Source: Paragordius varius (Eukaryota > Nematomorpha). Taken from it: a stretch of 64,000 nt of DNA. Within the stretch, counting starts at the first letter, position 1. Every line of letters begins with the position of its first letter. This document shows positions 1 to 12,749 of this stretch, piece by piece. The stretch is from positions 11,594,001 to 11,658,000 of the forward strand of contig OZ176050.1 of the NCBI GenBank assembly GCA_964247055.1, in the 5' to 3' direction. The position numbers and the translations under genes are program-made. The notes below the pieces were generated by a model. It ran no database searches, was not told the origin of the DNA, and saw only the letters and a list, made by a program, of their open reading frames with translations.

Positions 1-1510
1 TATTTACAACCATAATATACATTTACTAGCTGGCCCTGTCACGCTTTGCTGTTACGCAGTTTCACCGATAATTATTCTTAATAATTAGCAATAAGGGGTA
101 ATGGAGATTCATATATAATAAAAAAACATTTAATAAAATTATTCTTTTACGGGTTTTTTGCATAGGCTAAAATATTTACTCGAAATTGACCATATTTAAA
201 CTCTTCCTTATTAAAATTAATATTCAACTATCATTGGATTTATTTTAAGATTTTCGTTTTACGAAATCATGGTTAAAAGTTTTAGTTTAAAATGTTTATA
301 CAGCTGGGATCAAAGGATATAAAAAGTAAATCATTTGTGGTCCCTTTTTAAAGGTAAGAATGATATTACACAAATTCCCGAGAAATGTATAACTTAATTC
401 GTATGGCTTCCCAAGTTTTTTATAAATTAGCTCCAAAACCACGCCATTTTTGTATGGCCTCTCAGTTTAAACCGGTAAACTCCTACCCATATACCTATGT
501 GGAAAAAGCGCTGAGTTAATTTCTTTGCCTTTATAAGGCAAATATTTGGAATCTTCTTTGATACCATCATAGGTTATTCGAAAAGATACTTTAACGCTAA
601 ATAATCGTTATATGATGGCGTATTTTTAGAGGCCCTCAATTAACGGCTAATAAAAAACGCCTGACCTTTTTTACCTAGTTACGGGTAATATTTCAAACTT
701 TTAATGAGCTCACATGGATTCTTAAATTTTCCGAAAATTAGCACCAAAACAACGCAATTTCTATATAGTGGCGCAGTTTTTGGCAGGTACCCCCTAACCC
801 AGGGGCAGGTAAAAAGTGCTGGGCAAAATTTTTGCCATTATATGGGGAATATCTGGATTTATCATGGATTTCATATGTACTAGATTCATAGGTTTTCTGA
901 AATTTGGTTCGAAAGGCATGCTATATCGATCACGGGTAGCCCCCTAACCAGGGGCGAAAAAAAATCGCTTATGTTTGCCTTAATTCGGGTAATACCTAGA
1001 ATCATGATTGATTTTATATGCTCTCGTTGGATTTTCGAAAAATTGCCATAAAACCAAAAAGTCATTCTATGATGGTGCAATCAGGGCGTGAAGGGCCTAA
1101 TTAACGGCTAATTTTAAAAAACCGTACAACCTAAATTTTTGCCTTGTTACGGGTAATATTTTAAGCACTTATTGAACTTATATGGCCTGATAGTTTTCTA
1201 AAATTTAGCCCCCAAGGCACGCTATTTCAATATGATAGGGCAGTTTTTAGCAGGTATATCCTTACCCAGCAGCCTATATAAAAAAACGCACGGCTAAAAT
1301 TTTTGCCTTTTAACAGGGAATATCTGGAACCTTCATCAAATTTTTACGGTCTCATACCCTGGGCGAAAAATACACGGGGTGGGCCCGAAGGAACCTTTTA
1401 AAAAAGGGCGAAGCTATTGTCGGAGCATTCATTAATGATTATATTTTTCCGATATTTAGATTAAAATGGGTCTAAAACAGAACACAAACCACGACTTTCC
1501 ATTTTTATAA
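1..1510 (+). repeat. Dispersed repeat block, copy 1, with internal ~160-bp satellite
   Basis: This block is the same sequence family, in the same orientation, as 12750-15205. Similarity starts near position 20 and runs to about 1510. The middle (about 500-1380) is a tandem array: a motif like TTTTTGCCTTNTTACGGG recurs near 530, 670, 830, 975, 1137 and 1300, a spacing of about 145-165 bp. Adjacent monomers alternate between one followed by GGGTAATATTTCAAG and one followed by GGGAATATCTGGAAT, so the higher-order unit is a dimer of about 320 bp. Monomers also share a CCCTACCCAGGGGC-like stretch. No believable ORF is present. Whether this is a transposon with internal satellite or a segmental duplication cannot be decided here. 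Confidence 0.85.
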
Positions 1511-4310
1511 ATTAATAGATTTTCCTGTTGAATTAGCGAGTAAAAAATTTATAAAAAATGACGGCAAAAAAGTTTGACAGAGGATTTTTTTACATATTAA
1601 AAAATTTTGTATAATGCTTCTAAAAGGCTAAAGAAAGCCTATTTTATAATTCGACTTAATAACTTAAATAATTTTTAAGATATTTTAATTCAACTCGCTT
1701 TGGGATATAAAATTACCCCAAAAGGTAATGGAATGTTAAATAATGCCAGTATATAACCGTCTAAAAATTAAATCAATGCATCCTGATTTAAAAACCCATC
1801 AATAATCTGGTGGATGCCGATTATTAATAAGCTGTTTATGAACGAATGCATATAGTCTCATTTAAAAAATTGTTTTTGCATGCATTATACCAGATAATTT
1901 TTTTTTGAGGGCTTTGCTTTCTAAATCTTATACAACACACACTTTTAGAACGCAAAAAATTTTTATTTGTTATAAATCCAAATATTTAGCCCACTTAATT
2001 AGGCTAGTTTTCTAAAAATAAACGCGAAAATGAGATCGTGCGATAATAATTTTTAATGTGTACTAGATTATGACATCAAAAAAGTATTTTTAAAAAATCG
2101 TTACCATGCTTAATTAAATAATTAAAATCATAATGAAGCATATTTATGGTATTTTGAAGTAAAGAAACAGTATAAAACGCCTTAAAATATTATAAAAACA
2201 CTTTTCATATATGACATTAAACATTTTTACTACCTCAAAATGAAAACATTTGTTCGTATAATTTCTAGTTTTTTTTGTAACACATTTTATGTTTAACTTA
2301 AATTTGAACACAAACAATCTTTTAAACTTTGGACGAAAGATATGATTAATAATATCAAATTAAGAGTGTTTTTATAAGTTTAATGATATCGTTTTTATCA
2401 TGCTCCAAAATACTAAAAATTCGATTCATCAGAATTTCGCTAACTAATATATTAACATAATTATTTTTCAAATATTTTATAATACTTATCGTGATCTTTA
2501 AACCAAACATACGAGACTACCGGAGCCCACCTGAAATTAAAAATTTTATAAATATATTGTTTTGCTTTTAAATATAGTGGATATATCTTAATGGTATTTT
2601 TTGGATGGAAGCAATTAGATTTTACGAAAAAAAATTTATTTATTATAATGTGCATAAATTTTACAATTTTTTGATATTAACGAAAAGTGGTGATTACTTT
2701 TTAAATCATTCTTAAGGCTCAAAACCAAATGCACCCTGAGAAGCCTTATATATTATTTATATATTTAATAGGGGAATCTTTACAAACCCCTCTCGAGTTT
2801 GTGCACTGTATATATGGAAGTGTAACTATGATTTATGGTAAAAAAATTCTTTATTTGTTTTTTTATTGAATAACTTAAAGATTTATCCATTTACTAATAT
2901 ATTAATTAAAGTGAATCGCAATTAATTATTGATTAAATAAAAATTTTAGAATCCACTTATATTATTTTGAAATGGCAACAAAACTCACAATCGATTCCTA
3001 TTACTTTTAAATTATTTTTCCCTAATGCAGTTATTTACCTGGTTGTTATCAATTATATAGGTTTGAAAAGGATCAAGCCGTTTAGATTTGGTAAATTGTT
3101 TATCATACATGCCATGTATATTTTATAATCTAATTGTTATTGATTTTAAAAATCGTTACGTTGTTTATATTAATTAAGCCTATGGATAAAAAACATTCTT
3201 AATATTCATCACTTAAAAAATCTTGTATAAAATGGCGGATTTTTGTTTTAACAGCCTAAGCCTATTAAGTCACTTCCCATGCTAAAATTTAAATTGTACT
3301 GAAATGTCAACGTGAGTTTTGAATAAAAGGAAAGTGCACATAAAACAAAAACATCATCCCATGATGCCAACTCAGTACATATCTATCTTTATAAAATTCA
3401 TACCAAAAATATAAAAATCATTTCAATATAAGGGTAACATACATTATGCCTAAAAATAGTTATTCTTTTTATAAGTTTTCATTATGCACGAACTTTTATG
3501 GGGATTTTGGGGAATGTTTAACATTTTTATTGGTGACGTTGGATCTAAAAAACTTTTTATTCCAACATCTAAAGCAATATTAAAATAAAAATTGTTAACA
3601 TAGAGTTTTTTACAATTTGTCCTATAAGGGATCACCTTTAGATATGTTCTATTATAATATCACACATGTTTTATTCTTAGCACTATTTCCTGGTGAGTAT
3701 GTTTAATGCAGAGAATTTATGAATTTGGCCAAAATTATGCAGGATACAACCTATCATTAGATCTCCTCAGATATAATGCATTTTTTTGCAATACTACATA
3801 TGGATTATAGATTTACTTAAAATTATTAAGTTATTTTGTTAGAAGTGCTATTAATTTTCCCATAGGTATAGTAATATCGTTTTAGGGATGTTTTTTTAGG
3901 AAACTCAAGAATAAATCAGTTTTATTATTTCAATAAGGAAACCCTTTCTTAAAAAAATGAGCTTAGGAAAAACTTAAAGGGTTTTTTATACACTCCACCC
4001 AATGATTATAGGTGATGCAAAAATAACTGTAAAATATCCACATTTTATGTGCATAATGTAAAATATGGGTTCACCTAAAATGCTCTAGTCTGAAAGGAAA
4101 ATTAATATTTAAATGCCCATATTGGGGAAACCAAACATATCTAATGCACGGCAGTTTAATATAAAATTTTGGGTTCGAAATTGTAAACATCATTATTCTA
4201 GTAATATCAGTTATAATAATGGAATGTCTAAACAACCATCTCACATAAAAGAAAACTCGGCTGGGTGATATTCAAATTCAATTATGTATTAACAGATAAA
4301 GACATAACCG
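1511..4310. other. AT-rich intergenic stretch, nothing identified
   Basis: About 2.8 kb of AT-rich sequence. The short open frames look random, and I see no conserved domain, RNA gene or clear repeat boundary. Confidence 0.5.
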
Positions 4311-4319
4311 CAAAAAATT

Positions 4320-4800
4320 AAATTAATATGTATAAAATAGGTGTCCGTCCAACCCTTACATACGCCAACGAAACTTTAGCCATCACAAAAGCATTAATTC
4401 AAGGCTAAAAAGAACAGAGGACAGAGTTTTAAAATATATAACGATAAACTCTATCATAAATAAATTGAACCAATAACAGCTTTTATCAGAACAAATAGAC
4501 TCGGCTACTTGGATCACATAAGCAAATCTGATATATTCTAAACAAGGAAATTCTCGATTTACATATCCCTCCTGCCGAAATATCTTAAAATAATAAAGAC
4601 ACTACAAAAAATAGAGACTGTTAATTTTGAGAAATATAAAGGGACGGCCCAAAACACCTTGGACTCAAATCATACAACAAGATTTTAAATCCCTAAACAT
4701 ATCTAGAAACGCCTAAAAGATAGAGTTTTATATATTTATCGTAAAATTATCTATGGAATCCCAGTATCTGGGCCAAATAAATAATACCTAAACATCGACC
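4320..4800 (+). mobile_element. Decayed LINE fragment (C-terminal part of non-LTR reverse transcriptase ORF)
   Basis: Scattered over the three forward frames are the landmarks of the tail of a non-LTR retrotransposon ORF2. There is an RPTLTYANETLAI-like stretch near 4350, matching the family's R-P-x-L-x-Y-x-x-E-T. It is followed by RLKRTEDRVLKYI near 4405 and a RTNRLGYLDHISK-like stretch near 4495. Near 4640 comes KGRPKTPWTQIIQQDF, the family's G-R-P-x-x-x-W-x-x-x-I-x-x-D motif. Several stops and frameshifts interrupt the reading, so it is an inactive 5'-truncated copy. The clade is not certain; the W/GRP tail fits RTE-, CR1- or Jockey-type elements. Confidence 0.7.
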
Positions 4801-5908
4801 CTTATTTTATAGATATTCTCAAAGATTCTGCTATAACTCCATAGTTATTCATACAATATGTAAATCTTAAGGGAGAGGGGGAGGAGCGGTTGTTTTTTGC
4901 AAGCTGATAATATAATTTTATTTAATTTGACAGATTAAAATTTAAAGCTAATAGATGTATAAACATTTTAAAGTAAATAAAGGGCAAATAAATATTAGTA
5001 TTGGTTGCAATTAAGCTAAAACTTAACACAATGATAGTAATATAGAATGTGAAACAAATTTTAAATTTATATTATAATAAATAATATTAATTGTAGCAGA
5101 AAAAAAATCAAATGCTTTGAGATAAACGTATTGGCTTTTAATTGAAAGAGGTACATGGGTCTGTTGTACAATCCAATAATATGTACCACTATCAAATAAA
5201 GAAGATATTAGAATATAAACTTAAGAGAAAATGTTTAAATGGGTAGAATTTTTAATAAATTTAAATTTGACCATGTTTAAATACCGGGCAGTGAAGTTAA
5301 TTAATACAGAGGGAATGGCTAAAAACAGATTACATGGTTTGGACATTATAAAGAGACACACATTCTATGGAGCTGTGTAGGGACAATATTTGTAAGAGAA
5401 ACGTGGTCATCTTTACGACTTATGATTCCATTCATAATAGTTAAACCGATTAAAAATTTTCTATAAACTGTTAATGATTGTTAAGGCAGTCATTTTTGCT
5501 TATATACTATGACTTGAATGTTTTAAAGAGCATATTTTAAGGTAATAATACAAATTTCATCGGATATATTTATAATTTTCAAAGGCAAACTTCCACAATA
5601 ATATATACGTGCCTGATTCCCCTCTTTTTTCAAAGCTGTTGATTAAATCAAACGAAGCTAATATTTTTTTTATAACATTATTTATAAAACATCAAATTTA
5701 CTATAAAACATTGCGATATAGTGATGGAAAAAATGTTGTGGGATCTGTGCATAAAACAAATAAATTTTAAAAAACAATGTATAATTTGATTTATTTTGAT
5801 TCATTATTCGGATGACAAGGCCAAACGTAACATTAATTCTCAATAATTTTTTAGTGGTTTGAATTTCTTTATATTATTAAAAAATCATAAATTTAAAATT
5901 TAAATATT

Positions 5909-6475
5909 TTACAATAATTTATACCCTGATATAGCTAGGGTGGTGATGGAAAACAAAAAAATCATGGAAAAAATAAATGCACCCATAATTAAATATTTAA
6001 CCAATTTGCCAAAAACTGGGTTTGAAAAACGCCCTAATAATGTAAATGGTTGTTGATAGTTGTATATAGCCTCTTGGGAATGTTGCGATTTCATTATTTC
6101 CAGATCCCTATAATTTTCATCCTTTTGTTCAAAATTTTGTTCGCTAATATCATCATTGTTTAATATCTCGTTTTGCATGGTAGGCACATAATTTTGATTA
6201 GAGTTAAAGATTTTGGATGTATTAAAGTTATCTTCCACCATATCTGGCCCTATATCGGATTCGGTAAAATCTGTGAGAAGATCATCCTTTACATTGGCAT
6301 TTTCATTCGGTATACGAGCATGTTTGGAAATGTAATTTTTATAAAAGGAATATAGCATTAGAACTTCAAGTACTAAAACTAACAGGATATTCATTAACGA
6401 TAATAAGGTCATACGGACCAAAAGTTCCGTTTGGGATAGTTTGTATCGGGCAAACAAAACCTCCCAAGAATCCAT
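5909..6475 (-). CDS. Unknown protein with two membrane segments
   Basis: A single-exon frame of 188 residues that I do not recognise. The start is the first ATG, at 6475. Residues ~18-45 form a long hydrophobic segment (core LLVRMTLLSLMNILLVLVLE). Residues ~50-145 are a polar, acidic, Asn/Gln-rich loop without obvious motif (for example NENANVKDDLLTDFTESDIG). Residues ~158-186 form a second hydrophobic helix (core LIMGAFIFSMIFLFSITTLA), and only three residues follow it. The shape suggests a small hairpin-like integral membrane protein with a soluble loop, in the ER, mitochondrion or plasma membrane. It is the longest uninterrupted frame in the first 16 kb and its composition is unlike the random AT-rich ORFs around it. 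No introns or neighbours help with function. Confidence 0.55.
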   Translation of the reverse strand: MDSWEVLFARYKLSQTELLVRMTLLSLMNILLVLVLEVLMLYSFYKNYISKHARIPNENANVKDDLLTDFTESDIGPDMVEDNFNTSKIFNSNQNYVPTMQNEILNNDDISEQNFEQKDENYRDLEIMKSQHSQEAIYNYQQPFTLLGRFSNPVFGKLVKYLIMGAFIFSMIFLFSITTLAISGYKLL

Positions 6476-8491
6476 TTTAACACACCCAATCGATTTTAAA
6501 AATAAAAATTATCGTATACCAATAATAATTTGATATTTATTGATTAAACAGTAATAGCATTATTTGACATTGGTACATTGATTTTATTTGTGAAGGAAGT
6601 AAGCTATTCTATGTTGGAAACATATTTTTTATAAAATGAAAGAACAAAAGAAAAGTTAACCGATATATATACGCGGTTATTAATTGTAACACAATGAAAT
6701 CTTAAAATCGATAATATAATTTTTACGAATAAATTTCTAAATATAATATTTACAGTATTTAGATATATAACTAAATATACATACTATTTTAACGCTTTTT
6801 GAATTGCGCTTTTTTAATTTTCATTTTTTGCGGACAAAATTTTTTTTATCGCGTTATAACTTAAAATATTATATTATATCCTATAAGGTGTTTTTGAATA
6901 AATTTTATATATAATGATGAACTAACAAGAGAATGAGAGTTCCATTAATATTATTCACATCATTATATTTTGGGTAGTTTTTTTAACACAGAGCGATTTC
7001 AAATTAGAACATAAAATTATATATATTGGGCTAAATTTAAAAGTATGCATTCTATAGGATATTAGGGACATTTTTTTGAAATGTAAAATTGTTAAAAAAT
7101 CCTGGTCTCAAACTTTTTGGCGCTATATTTCTTTTTCCATTTTTCGTTATACCGTTGGGAAATTAAATTGCTGTTAAAAAATAATATTATAAATTTTAAA
7201 ATGCTTTTGTTTGCAGTTAATCAGTCGTTACATGTACATTTGGTTGAATAGTTACAAATTGTAAAATCTATAAAATAGAGGTGTGGTGTATTTTTGATTA
7301 TAGGAAACAGCTTATTTTTACACAAGTTTAAGTGCAATATTAATTTCCCCAATATTTATTCCATAATTAATACTAAAATTAAAAAGATAAATGGAAAAAA
7401 CTAAAAATATTATTTAAAAACTATATTGTTTTAACTATAGCTTTTAGGTATAGATGGCAAGGGAAACCGAATCTTTGACTGACTAAATTATATATAATTA
7501 TAAAGTTTATGTAGGAAGAATTAATGCAAAAGTATGGCTGTGTATAAAATATTTTTCTTCTGGTTTTGAATTTTGTCCTGATTTAAATTTTTACTGCAAA
7601 AGCTAGAAGATAATTAGATGTGAGTTACATAAAATCATAATTGTTACGGATTGTTTCGGCCTAAATAAAACAACCCAACTAATCTAAAACATTTTTCACA
7701 CTAAATATGATGAAAGATCGCAACATTGTTCTTCATAAAGTCTAAAATACCTTTAAATTATTTTTATTCTTACAATTAACCATATAAATTAAAAAAATAT
7801 TAAAGTCAAGGTTTATATTTAAAACGGAATAAAAATTCTTGAATCTGATTGCCGTAAATATTTGTAATCATTATGATTAAATACAATTTCGATCTTTAAC
7901 ATGTTATATTATTAGCTCTTTCAATGACACAAAAATAGAGGAAAATATTTATAAAATGCCATTTAATATATCATTTAGAAGTTTGAAATGCTATTTAGGT
8001 AGAAATGTTAAAGGTTTGAATTAAATTTAAGCACATGCGACAACTCAAATTATATTATCAAATTTTAATTTGTTTCTGTAGTATACTCCATAATGACTTC
8101 ATTAAAAACGGGTTGTTCACTCTCATTACAATTTCTAAATCATTACCGATGAGATTGGTTAAAAATACTTTATAGCCTTTTAAGTTTATTTTTTTATACA
8201 GAGTTATCTATCTCCAATTTATTGTCGCCAAATAATTAAATTGTAAAATCCATATGAAAATAATACGATTTTATATAACGTATATCCCTATGATTAACTT
8301 AATTAATATAATCGTAATTCCAAAAGTAAACTAAAATTAAACATGTGAAACTTCTTATCCCTAAAATATCATCTCTAATCCAAAAATTTTCATGTTATTT
8401 TTTCTTGTTAACTATTTTTTATATTAACAATATATATAGCGATCATTAGTTTATGGCTATAACGCAAAATATTAAAACTACATTTTGAAAT
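6476..8491. other. AT-rich intergenic stretch, nothing identified
   Basis: About 2 kb between the unknown membrane protein gene and UTP23. I see no supported coding exon, RNA gene or element boundary. Confidence 0.5.
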
Positions 8492-9054
8492 TTATTGATA
8501 AATGGCAGATTGCATGGTAGAAAGTGTATTCTCCGCCACTTTTTCGGTTAATTGATTTGGTTGGCTGAGGTGTATTGTACGATAATTAATATATAGCAAC
8601 GGGACGGCGATATATGTTTTTAATTTGGTAGTAATATGAGAATCCTTTTGTAAATGTTAAAAAAACCTGAGTTGCAATCATATAATGTGACAAATTTTTC
8701 TTTTTCACCATACTTAGTAAACATTTGTTTGCTTTTATTGGAGAATCGATGTGATCACATGTTTTAATTTTGTATTGTTTTGCTATGTGAAGAGCACCAT
8801 ATACAGGTTTTCCTTAAAATTTGATATTAAAAGAAACCTAATTTTGTTAATTCGTGCAAGACACAGGATGTAACATAACATTTTATTTCTCCATTAAGAT
8901 ATTTAGTTAATTGTTCTTTAATGTTAATTTTTTCTTTGAGGGCAGTATGACAGAATGTTCCATCTATTAGAATTTGATAAGGCTCTTTAAAATTAAAATT
9001 TGTTTTGTAAAATTTTAAGATTTTTTTTGAATGCCTTTGACGCTTAATTTTCAT
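8492..9054 (-). CDS. UTP23: rRNA-processing protein UTP23 (PIN-domain SSU processome factor)
   Basis: Predicted 171-residue UTP23, a nucleolar PIN-like protein of the small-subunit processome needed for early pre-18S cleavages. It has three exons: 9054-8838, 8812-8667 and 8644-8492. Exon 1 opens MKIKRQRHSKKILKFYK, then EPYQILIDGTFCHTALKEKI with the PIN aspartate and the family Cys, then TSCVLHELTKLG. Exon 2 reads GKPVYGALHIAKQYKIKTCD... and ends LSHYMIATQ, matching human KDLYGAKLIAQ...HYFVATQ. It keeps the CDH...KCLLSM residues expected for the family zinc site. Exon 3 ends with a VPLLYINYRTIHLSQP block. The introns are only 25 nt (8837-8813) and 22 nt (8666-8645), and removing them restores the conserved frame. 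The protein is shorter than human (~249 aa) because the basic C-terminal tail is missing. It is divergently paired with REEP5. Confidence 0.9.
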
Positions 9055-9127
9055 TGCTTCGCTATCTCATATGTAAATTAATTTAGAAATTACTTATTCA
9101 AAATTGTTTACACAAAACACGTGCTTA
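9055..9127. promoter_or_regulatory. Probable bidirectional promoter between UTP23 and REEP5
   Basis: Only 73 bp separate the two divergent start codons, so both promoters and 5' leaders must lie here or overlap the neighbouring gene. A palindromic E-box CACGTG sits at 9118-9123, five bases before the REEP5 ATG. Use of the site is inferred, not shown. Confidence 0.5.
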
Positions 9128-9831
<704 letters not shown>

Positions 9832-10645
9832 AGTTTTATTTATGGATAACACTAACTCACAATTTTAATACTAGTCCAAACATTTTGTGTGCTTTTATTG
9901 TTTTGTTCTTTATATTGTATTTATACCAAAAACATTCAAAAATTATCAAAAAAATGTTAGTAGGCAATATCAGCTAATACGCTTTATTTTTTGTGATTTA
10001 TTGTGATAATGGACCACACATAACAAATGATCAATATAAATTTTGTTTTTGCTGAAGAAATTATTTTTGAAAACAATGTTGATGAATTAATTCTACCTAA
10101 GAAATATTTTTACCAATGCGTTATTTTATATTTATTTGATGCATTGTTTTAGGATAGCTAACATAAATAAAATTCGATTAACGATTCTCAATATATGAGA
10201 GAAACGACCTTGTAAAAATATATATGAGAATTATGTTATATAAAATTTTTATTATAGTAAATACTCTTAAAAACGGTATAGTCCGTCGTAACAAGCATTG
10301 CTCAGAAAAATGGAAATAAATTTGGCATTTACCAATAAGTAAACACTCTTTTCGATGACTTGTTTGGTGCTTTTGCGCTAAGCCAAAAAATTTGTTTTTG
10401 CGAGCTTATATTTTGATTAAAAGCTTATAACTCTTGGAGTTTTTACAGTTTATAGAGTTTAACGCACTTTTGTCAGTATTAAATGTAATTCAATTATGTA
10501 TTGTTATTTGGTCCACATTTTTATACCTTCAACTTAAATTTCAGGGGTGGTAAATGGCCATAAGAGTTATAATAGTAACGAAACAATTTTTCACAAAACT
10601 TGCAAAATAAGTTATGGAAGCAATTTGCGCAAATAGCGCTTATAT
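9832..10645. other. Intergenic, nothing identified
   Basis: AT-rich sequence downstream of REEP5 with no supported gene. The last eight bases (GCTTATAT, 10638-10645) are the left target duplication of the hAT element that follows. Confidence 0.5.
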
Positions 10646-12343
10646 CAGTGGTACTCACCAAAAAAATTTGACGGGCCAAATAAAATATATTTTTTTTTCA
10701 AGGGCCATGAACCTAACAATGGCAAATATTCCATAGTTATAATCAGAACAATGAATTTTTTGCGGATCGCATGTAAATCCAGCTAAAAACTAGTTTTGAA
10801 CCATTAAGTTTAAAAATTAAAATATATGATAACTACATTTATTTTAATATTTACCAATAATTTTTAACAAATATGCCTTCGCCTCATGGCAGGCCAATCT
10901 TAATAAGTCGTTCATATGATCATCGGTTAAGCGATTTCTGTATGTATTCTTGACATGCTTCTTTTTTGAATATGCCGTTTTACACGTGTAAGTGGAGGAA
11001 AAAACAATTAGGATGACTTGAGCACATTTTTTTATATTTTCAGATTTATTTGGAACATCTTGCCAAACTCTACATATCTTTTTTCTCTACGATTATCCTG
11101 AATATAGTAACCAAATTAGAATAATTTTTTTAAGTCTACGAATTCTTTAATGATACGTCTGATCAAAACCGAAATGCTCAATTTGCTTAATATTGGATAT
11201 CCATATGCCATGGATTTTCAACGAGTAAGCAATTTTAATATTTCTTAATTCTTGAAATCTGAATTTCATCTCATTAAAATGTTAGATGATTGTCTATTAT
11301 TAAATTAATCTTCGCGGTAAATTCCATATTTTCTTTATGAATCGATTTAAGTGTTGGAAAATATAGGAGTGTTTTATTTATAAAATCTTGTTTATATATT
11401 ATTAATTTTTCAAAAGCAAATATTTGATCAGCAAATTGGGTTATTATTTTGCTTACTTGAAGACTTGTAATAAAAAAACCAAGTTTATAATGTCGCAAAG
11501 GGTGGCTAATAAAACCCATGTCTTAATTTCCTCGTACTTGCTGTTATCTTTTATAAATAATAAAATTTTATGTCTTAAACAAAAAAATCTATTTATTTTT
11601 TGCTATGGCTAGCCATCTCACAACGGTGTACAAAACATCAACTGTGGATATCTTTGAAGGTTTTTGAATTTAGGGCGGTTGAATACTTTGTCACGGATGT
11701 GGTTGGCTATATCTTTTCGTTTCTTTTCTCATGATTTTCTGGTATTTTATGAAAATTATGGATTGTATATGTTTTAATTTTAAACGACAAAGAATTATTC
11801 TTCCCATTCTTATTAAGGTGCGATTTTCATCGGATAATTTATGTTTTTAGCATTAGATGTCATTCTTTTTTAGGTTTAAATATTATGTATTTTTTTTTAA
11901 ATAGGAATATAATTTTAATTATGCATTAAAAAAACAGGTCGACATTTAATGAAGTTGACTTTGAAAATATTTTATGGGAATGAGTTATAAAAAATGATGC
12001 AGGATAGCATTGAAAGAATATGTATATGCAAGTTTGGGTGAAAGGCTGCTTAAATACAAAAAAAGGAATATAATAATTCAAAATCGAAAAGAAAATACAG
12101 CAGAAACAACGTGTGCCAAAATTTTGAAATCATTTTAATTAAGGAAATTTTTCTACAGTTCAAATTGGGTTAAATATACCAAAATCAAATCTAAAGCAAA
12201 TAAATTAAAATTTAAATAGGCGAAATTCGTTTGTCAAATTTAAAAATTCATTGATAAAAAATAAAATTAATTTGGTCATAGGGCAATTTTAAAGCACTCT
12301 TGGGGCCGCATGCGGCCCGCGAGCCGCGGTTTGAGTATCACTG
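10646..12343 (-). mobile_element. hAT DNA transposon (ZBED5/GTF2IRD2-like), decayed, complete ends
   Basis: A 1698-bp element whose left end is CAGTGGTACTCACC. Its right end, read inward, is CAGTGATACTCAAACCGCGG followed by a GC-rich palindromic stretch (12303-12330). It is flanked by a perfect 8-bp duplication, GCTTATAT (10638-10645 and 12344-12351), the hAT hallmark. The transposase lies on the minus strand. A frame at 11519-11274 has FADQIFAFEKLIIY and LYFPTLKSI, typical of the ZBED5-type domain, and around 10870-10940 there is a NRLTDDH-like C-terminal segment. The coding region is broken by stops and frameshifts, so it should not be active. It is the same family as 22109-24083. Confidence 0.9.
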
Positions 12344-12749
12344 GCTTATATAGTGGCTATGGGATGTATACAATAATGATGATTTATCAAAAAGACGGGT
12401 CTTCTTATCAATACCAAAAAATAAGTTTTCCCTTTACTCTGATAGCATATGTATGTTGGGCTTAGATAGTGAAATTATAAAATTGATTAATATTCTTACC
12501 TTCATTAATGTATAAAACCAAATTTATAATTTAAATAATTATACGAGAAAGTGAATAGATTTATTTGCATTCAATAATGACCCCACAGTATCTATATGCA
12601 GATGCAGCGTTTTTATCTATGTTCTAGGAGTTATGGGTCTTACATGCCATTCATAACCTAGCACTTTTGTTCCATATGCAAAAGTGGCAAAGTCGGCGCA
12701 TATCATATCGAATAAAATTTTTTAGGCAAAGCTGACAACCTCAAATAAA
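12344..12749. other. Short intergenic stretch
   Basis: It begins with the right copy of the hAT target duplication (12344-12351). Nothing else is recognised before the repeat block. Confidence 0.5.

Noticed and set aside
2461-2655. 64-residue minus-strand frame whose end follows a TTTCAG acceptor-like site
   Set aside because: The last ~23 residues look protein-like, but I cannot assign a family or find upstream exons.
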